Shown in pieces: positions 9,297 through 12,432 of a DNA stretch of 12,432 nucleotides (position 1 is the stretch's first letter; every line of letters begins with the position of its first letter). The notes under the pieces were generated by a model. The model saw only the letters and a program-made list of their open reading frames with translations, had not been told where the DNA came from and ran no database searches. Both the position numbers and the translations under genes were made by a program. Origin of the DNA: Candidatus Nitrosopumilus sp. (lineage in GTDB: Archaea; Thermoproteota; Nitrososphaeria; Nitrososphaerales; Nitrosopumilaceae); NCBI GenBank assembly GCA_013203245.1, contig JABMOR010000013.1, forward strand, positions 1 through 12,432, in the 5' to 3' direction.

Positions 9297-10310
9297 ATGA
9301 ATTCCAATCTATTACTTGTTTCACTATTGATATTATTTCCGCTCTTTTTTAGTAATTCTTTTGCAAGTGTTAGTGATTTCACTACTGATAAAATATCGTA
9401 CAGCACTGATGATTCTATAATTATTTCTGGCAGTGTTGATTATGACACTGATCTTTTCTCTATCATTATTCAAATTATTACTCCTAGCGGATCTGGTTTG
9501 GCTCATGTTGACAGCATTATTCCAAATAGCGATGGAACTTTTACAAAAATAATCCATGCCGGTGGACCTACCTGGTCTGAAAATGGTGAATATACAATTA
9601 AAATTTCTTATGGTGGAAATTTAGAAAAATTCATAGAATATAAAAAATCATCTGAGTATATTTCTCCCACTTTCACACCGAACACTTCTACACCCAACAC
9701 TTCTACACCAAACATTTTAACGCCGAACACTTCCGCCAATGATTCTTTTATTGAGAATCCTAAAATGAGAATTTTGGGATTTCCTTCTTTAGATACCTCT
9801 CCACAATACTATATTGACAGATACAACAATGAATCTGATTACAAATCTTGGTTTGACTCTCAATTCCAATTTTATACTGTTTATGAAGTTGTTGGATACA
9901 AATCTACACATGTTGAAAATTTCCCCTCTGTTGACAATTCTCCACAATACTATATTGACAGATACAACAATGAATCTGATTACAAATCTTGGTTTGACTC
10001 TCAATTTCCAGGACAAACGATTTACGACATATTGGGATTTTCTACGTATATTCCTGATTGGATAAAGACATATGCTAAAAATTGGGCGGCTGGTGAGATT
10101 TCTGATCATGAGTTTATGAATGGCTTGGATTTTATGTTAAAAAATAAGATAATGGTGATTCCAAATCTCAATTCTGCTTCTTCTATTGATGAAATCCCTC
10201 ATTGGTTTAGAAATACATCTCATTGGTGGTCTATTGATTTAATTTCTCAGCAAGAATTTATCAATTCTATCAAGTATCTTATTCAAGAAGATATAATTTT
10301 AATTGAATAG
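9297..10310 (+). CDS. Secreted multidomain protein with internal 47-residue duplication
   Basis: A 337-residue exported protein from ATG 9297; a TTG four codons earlier is less likely. Signal peptide 1-23 (cleavage after SFA). Residues 25-118 form a beta-sandwich-like domain (Y-x-x-D-D-S-I-x-I-S-G, then DGTF and ENGEYTIKISYG) of a type often found in archaeal envelope proteins. A Thr/Pro/Asn linker follows (about 124-148) with TPNTS repeated. Residues 157-248 hold two 47-residue repeats; 22 residues (SPQYYIDRYNNESDYKSWFD and the next two) are identical in both. The C-terminus has two tryptophan-rich helical modules, IPDWIKTYAKNW (252-263) and IPHWFRNTSHWW (300-311), each followed by IS-x-x-EF and a hydrophobic helix. 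No membrane anchor is seen. Function unknown; a cell-surface role is inferred. A TATA-like TTTAAT lies at 9264-9269. Confidence 0.75.
   Translation: MNSNLLLVSLLILFPLFFSNSFASVSDFTTDKISYSTDDSIIISGSVDYDTDLFSIIIQIITPSGSGLAHVDSIIPNSDGTFTKIIHAGGPTWSENGEYTIKISYGGNLEKFIEYKKSSEYISPTFTPNTSTPNTSTPNILTPNTSANDSFIENPKMRILGFPSLDTSPQYYIDRYNNESDYKSWFDSQFQFYTVYEVVGYKSTHVENFPSVDNSPQYYIDRYNNESDYKSWFDSQFPGQTIYDILGFSTYIPDWIKTYAKNWAAGEISDHEFMNGLDFMLKNKIMVIPNLNSASSIDEIPHWFRNTSHWWSIDLISQQEFINSIKYLIQEDIILIE
9798..9865 (+). repeat. 68-base exact direct repeat, copy 1
   Basis: Identical base for base to 9939-10006, with an offset of 141 bases (47 codons, in frame). Sequence flanking the identical core has diverged, including at the protein level, so identity here reflects recent duplication or gene conversion rather than only protein constraint. 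Confidence 0.95.
9939..10006 (+). repeat. 68-base exact direct repeat, copy 2
   Basis: Second copy of 9798-9865. The downstream flank (PGQTIYDILGFS) and that of copy 1 (QFYTVYEVVGYK) are still alignable, which shows the unit is the whole 47-residue repeat. Confidence 0.95.
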
Positions 10311-10319
10311 TTTAGAATC

Positions 10320-10329
10320 CTTTTAATTC
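10320..10329 (+). promoter_or_regulatory. TATA box of msrA
   Basis: CTTTTAATTC centred about 26 bases before the ATG at 10350, only 10 bases after the previous stop codon. It suggests msrA has its own leaderless transcript rather than being co-transcribed. Confidence 0.5.
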
Positions 10330-10349
10330 TATAATGTAATGATAATTTT

Positions 10350-10805
10350 ATGAAAGCTACTTTTGGTGCTGGATGTTTTTGGCATGTTGAGGATTTACTA
10401 AACAAAACAAAAGGAGTGAAATTTACGGCAGTAGGGTACATTGGAGGAGAACTTACAAATCCAACATATGAAGAAGTTTGCACTGATAAAACTGGACATG
10501 CAGAAGCAGTAGAAGTTGAATATGATCCTGATGAAATTTCTTTTGAAGAATTATTGGATGTATTTTGGTCAAACCACAATCCTACGACATTAAATCGACA
10601 AGGCCCTGATGTTGGAATTCAGTATCGTTCAGCAATTTTTTATCACGATGAAAAACAAAAAGAAATTGCAGAAAAATCAAAACAAGTATTAGAAAAATCC
10701 GATAAATTCACTGATCCTATTATTACTGAAATAGTTCCTGCTCCTACATTTTACAAAGCAGAAGAATACCATCAAAAATATTTCAAAAAACACGGATTTT
10801 CTTAG
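10350..10805 (+). CDS. msrA: Peptide methionine-(S)-S-oxide reductase MsrA
   Basis: Repairs oxidised methionine by reducing the S-epimer of methionine sulfoxide, in the cytoplasm. The 151-residue protein is a minimal MsrA. It begins with the signature GAGCFWHVE, giving catalytic Cys at C9 and the conserved Glu at E14. Also present are VGYIGG (28-33), the YEEVC-x4-GHAEAVEVEYDP block (40-60), the GPDVGIQYRSAIFY block (85-98) with Tyr92, and the C-terminal FYKAEEYHQKY (134-144). Only two cysteines exist, C9 and C44; the C-terminal resolving Cys of many MsrA proteins is absent, so recycling may use C44 or an external thiol. No msrB is seen in the window. In an ammonia oxidiser exposed to reactive oxygen and nitrogen species such a repair enzyme is expected. 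Confidence 0.95.
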   Translation: MKATFGAGCFWHVEDLLNKTKGVKFTAVGYIGGELTNPTYEEVCTDKTGHAEAVEVEYDPDEISFEELLDVFWSNHNPTTLNRQGPDVGIQYRSAIFYHDEKQKEIAEKSKQVLEKSDKFTDPIITEIVPAPTFYKAEEYHQKYFKKHGFS

Positions 10806-10871
10806 ATTATTTTATCACTATAACTGGAATTTTTGATATGTGGGTGCTCTTTTCCCTCTCCCATGAATTTC

Positions 10872-11106
10872 TTAATTTACACGTCCAGTGATTTTTTCTA
10901 CTAATCCCTCCAAATTCTGAATTGTGTGGTGCGTAAATTGAGTAAATCCAAGTATTATGGACTCCAACTCTTATCTCATATGATTACCCTCTCTTACCTG
11001 CTGGGACTTTTTAGATTCATCTGATGGAATTAGGATTTTTGAATTTTTTTAATCAATTCAGTGTCTATTTCTCTACTGAAAACCTACTTTGAATTTTCAA
11101 TAACAT
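10872..11106 (-). pseudogene. Possible decayed Pcc1-like gene (about 78 codons)
   Basis: The 377 bases between msrA and the hydrolase hold no intact gene. On the minus strand, protein-like segments follow each other in three frames. From ATG 11106: MLLKIQSR..., then FSREIDTELIKKIQK (11080-11036), then ILIPSDESKKSQQVREGNHM and R (11036-10974), then TAA (10971-10973), then ELESIILGFTQFTHHTIQNL and EGLVEKITGRVN to a TAA at 10872. Both frame changes equal loss of one base within a homopolymer (T4 and A5 on that strand), and a TTA in place of the TAA would give MRLELES. The repaired chain of 78 residues has strand-helix-strand-helix order like the KEOPS subunit Pcc1. The family call is tentative. 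It could also be an assembly error in a live gene, or chance. Confidence 0.4.
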
Positions 11107-11154
11107 GAAAATATATTTTGATCTGTGTTTAACTGATCGCATGATTTGTTAAAG

Positions 11155-11161
11155 CTTATCT
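11155..11161 (+). promoter_or_regulatory. TATA-like box of the alpha/beta hydrolase gene
   Basis: CTTATCT centred about 25 bases before the ATG at 11183. The match to a TATA box is modest, but position and absence of a Shine-Dalgarno sequence fit a leaderless transcript. Confidence 0.35.
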
Positions 11162-11182
11162 AGTGATGACAATTCTTCCAAA

Positions 11183-11977
11183 ATGGTGGAAGATAAATTC
11201 CTTGAAATTGATGGGCACCGAATTAGATATTTGGAATCAGGCAGTTCTAAAAATACACTTGTGTTACTTCATGGTTTAGGTGCTTCTGCTGAACGGTGGA
11301 GTCATGTTGCTCCACTCTTTGAAGATCATTTTAGAGTTATAGTCCCCGATTTAATTGGATTTGGATATAGTGATAAACCTACAGTAGATTACACTCCTGA
11401 TTTTTTCATAGACTTTCTTGAAAAGTTTTTTACTGCATCTAAAATCATTAAACCTAATATTATTGGCTCTTCATTGGGGGGTCTAATTTCTGCAAAGTAT
11501 GCTGCATCTCACTCTGATAACCTTGAAAAACTTGTTCTTGTATCTCCTGCGGGGATGATGAATAAATCTACTCCTGCACTTGATGCATATATTATGGCAG
11601 CTCTGTATCCTAATGAAATTAATGCAAAAAATGCATTTGAAGTTATGGAAGGTTCTGGAAAGCATATTGAAGAAAATATTGTCAGTGGATTTATAGAAAG
11701 AATGCGATTGCCTAATGCCAAACTTGCATTCATGTCTACTATTTTAGGGCTGAAAAATTCTGACTCTATCACAGCTAAATTACAATCTATTTTGACACCA
11801 ACTTTGATTATTTGGGGTGTGGATGATCCTGTGATTCCAATTGAATATGCTGATGACTTTGTTTCGGCAATTCCGAATTGTGAATTTTTCAGAATGGATG
11901 GATGTGGACATACTCCATACGTTCAAGATCCTGACATTTTTGCCTCTAAAGTGTTAGAATTTCTGAATGGTACTTAG
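11183..11977 (+). CDS. Alpha/beta hydrolase fold protein
   Basis: A 264-residue soluble hydrolase with a complete catalytic triad. The oxyanion-hole motif is LLHGLG (28-33), the nucleophile elbow is GSSLG (95-99) with Ser97, the acid is D214 or D215 in WGVDDPVIP (211-219), and the His is H243 in CGHTPYVQ (241-248). Between strand 6 and the acid lies a helical cap (about 125-200). There is no signal peptide. The pattern DLIGFGYSDKP is typical of the esterase / haloalkane-dehalogenase-like / C-C hydrolase group, so the substrate cannot be read from the sequence. The next gene, 35 bases downstream but with its own promoter, encodes a phasin-like protein. This makes a role in polyester or acyl-ester turnover plausible, but unproven. 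It lacks the Cys nucleophile of a PhaC synthase, so it is not the synthase. Confidence 0.85.
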   Translation: MVEDKFLEIDGHRIRYLESGSSKNTLVLLHGLGASAERWSHVAPLFEDHFRVIVPDLIGFGYSDKPTVDYTPDFFIDFLEKFFTASKIIKPNIIGSSLGGLISAKYAASHSDNLEKLVLVSPAGMMNKSTPALDAYIMAALYPNEINAKNAFEVMEGSGKHIEENIVSGFIERMRLPNAKLAFMSTILGLKNSDSITAKLQSILTPTLIIWGVDDPVIPIEYADDFVSAIPNCEFFRMDGCGHTPYVQDPDIFASKVLEFLNGT

Positions 11978-11982
11978 ATCCA

Positions 11983-11990
11983 TTTAAATA
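11983..11990 (+). promoter_or_regulatory. TATA box of the phasin-like gene
   Basis: TTTAAATA centred about 26 bases before the ATG at 12013: the best TATA box of the window. It implies a leaderless transcript that starts just after the hydrolase gene and is controlled separately from it. Confidence 0.65.
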
Positions 11991-12012
11991 ACAATTATTC
12001 CAATCATTACCT

Positions 12013-12432
12013 ATGAGTGGTAATCAAAACCTATACGATCCTTCTGAGATGTTCAAATCTTGGATTCAAAAAAGTGGACGTGCTCAAGCAGAATTTATGA
12101 AAAATTTTGGCTCCTTGATGACAAATCAATCTAGTCAAACATTCAATCCTTTGGAAACGCTAAAAGGAGTTTCTGATAGTGCACGACAAACTCAATCTAA
12201 TGTGATGGATAACATGTCTACCATGCAAAGTAAAAGCATGGATACGATGTTTAGCATCGGTCAAATGCTTCCCTCGTTCATGAATTGGGGTGCTTACAAG
12301 ACCACAATCAGCAGTAATGGAAGAATCTCAATTCCTGAGGCTGAACGCAACGCCCTGGGTTTAGGGGACGGCGATTTAGTCCAAGTCATTATCTTACCAA
12401 TAGCAAAAAAATCAAAAAATAAGGGGGTGAAA
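12013..12432 (+). CDS. Phasin-like protein with C-terminal AbrB/SpoVT domain (3' end cut)
   Basis: The reading frame is open for 140 codons to the window edge. Residues 1-90 are a predicted helical, Gln/Ser/Met-rich region (YDPSEMFKSWIQKSGRAQ..., then repeated QS-N-M / M-x-x-M-Q patterns) like granule-binding phasins. Residues 93-130 form a swapped-hairpin AbrB/SpoVT domain: AYKTTISSNGRISIPEAER followed by NALGLGDGDLVQVIIL. A basic tail (AKKSKNKGVK) follows, so the stop must be close. AbrB-domain proteins are known regulators or granule proteins at PHA loci of haloarchaea (PhaR of Haloferax mediterranei, as I recall), and phaE/phaC are known in ammonia-oxidising archaea. I infer a PHA-granule protein that might also bind DNA. 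A plain AbrB-type regulator is the alternative. Confidence 0.7.
   Translation, partial: MSGNQNLYDPSEMFKSWIQKSGRAQAEFMKNFGSLMTNQSSQTFNPLETLKGVSDSARQTQSNVMDNMSTMQSKSMDTMFSIGQMLPSFMNWGAYKTTISSNGRISIPEAERNALGLGDGDLVQVIILPIAKKSKNKGVK
12420..12431 (+). promoter_or_regulatory. Shine-Dalgarno sequence for the next gene outside the window
   Basis: TAAGGGGGTGAA matches the complement of the 16S 3' end (TAAGGAGGTGAT) at 10 of 12 positions, and one of the differences is a permitted G-U pair. It lies inside the end of the phasin-like gene. A start codon is therefore expected a few bases beyond 12432, translated from the same mRNA, which would make that gene the second of an operon. Confidence 0.6.

Noticed and set aside
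9789..10109. Antisense and alternate-frame ORFs over the internal repeat of the secreted protein
   Set aside because: They exist only because the 68-base repeat is open in several frames; the sense frame has a signal peptide and recognisable domains.
10806..10978. About 57 open codons on the minus strand in a third frame (EIRVGVHNTWIY...)
   Set aside because: It has no ATG, GTG or TTG start near its beginning and overlaps the better-supported remnant in another frame; kept only as an alternative reading.

Overview
The window looks like a chromosomal segment of an ammonia-oxidising archaeon of the Nitrosopumilus/Nitrosarchaeum type (Nitrososphaeria, formerly Thaumarchaeota). The evidence is a 16S gene with archaeal 5' and 3' ends and a marine group I-like body, a directly linked 23S gene with no tRNA in the spacer, AT-rich protein genes with TATA-like boxes about 26 bases before the start codon (leaderless transcripts), and several secreted or small proteins of types common in this lineage. 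Assignments rest on reading the sequence only; no database search was run.

Bases 1-5040 are the rRNA operon. A leader holds the left arm of a 22-bp 16S processing stem; 16S is about 216-1688; the short spacer (about 150 bases) has no tRNA; 23S is about 1838-4830, framed by a bulge-helix-bulge-like processing stem. After 23S comes a series of small hairpins, three with GNRA-type loops and two of those followed by T runs, probably a tandem terminator. No 5S gene or tRNA follows. All ORFs inside 216-4830 are treated as spurious.

Bases 5041-10805 hold mostly single-gene units on both strands: a soluble orphan histidine kinase, a possible 46-codon small ORF, an RDD-family membrane protein, a 43-residue CX2C/HX2C zinc-finger protein, a class I methyltransferase, a secreted protein, a short roadblock-like (DUF6659-like) protein, a second secreted protein sharing a tryptophan-rich helical module with the first, and MsrA. 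The methyltransferase and the first secreted protein converge with their stop codons touching.

Bases 10806-11182 have no intact gene. The minus strand carries a chain of protein-like segments across three frames that joins into about 78 residues if two single-base losses in homopolymers and one TTA-to-TAA change are undone. It may be a decayed Pcc1-like gene or an assembly artefact.

Bases 11183-12432 hold an alpha/beta hydrolase and then a protein, cut by the window edge, with a helical phasin-like region and a C-terminal AbrB/SpoVT domain. A near-perfect Shine-Dalgarno sequence at the very end predicts another gene just outside. By analogy with archaeal polyhydroxyalkanoate (PHA) loci, the next genes may be PhaE/PhaC, but they are not visible.
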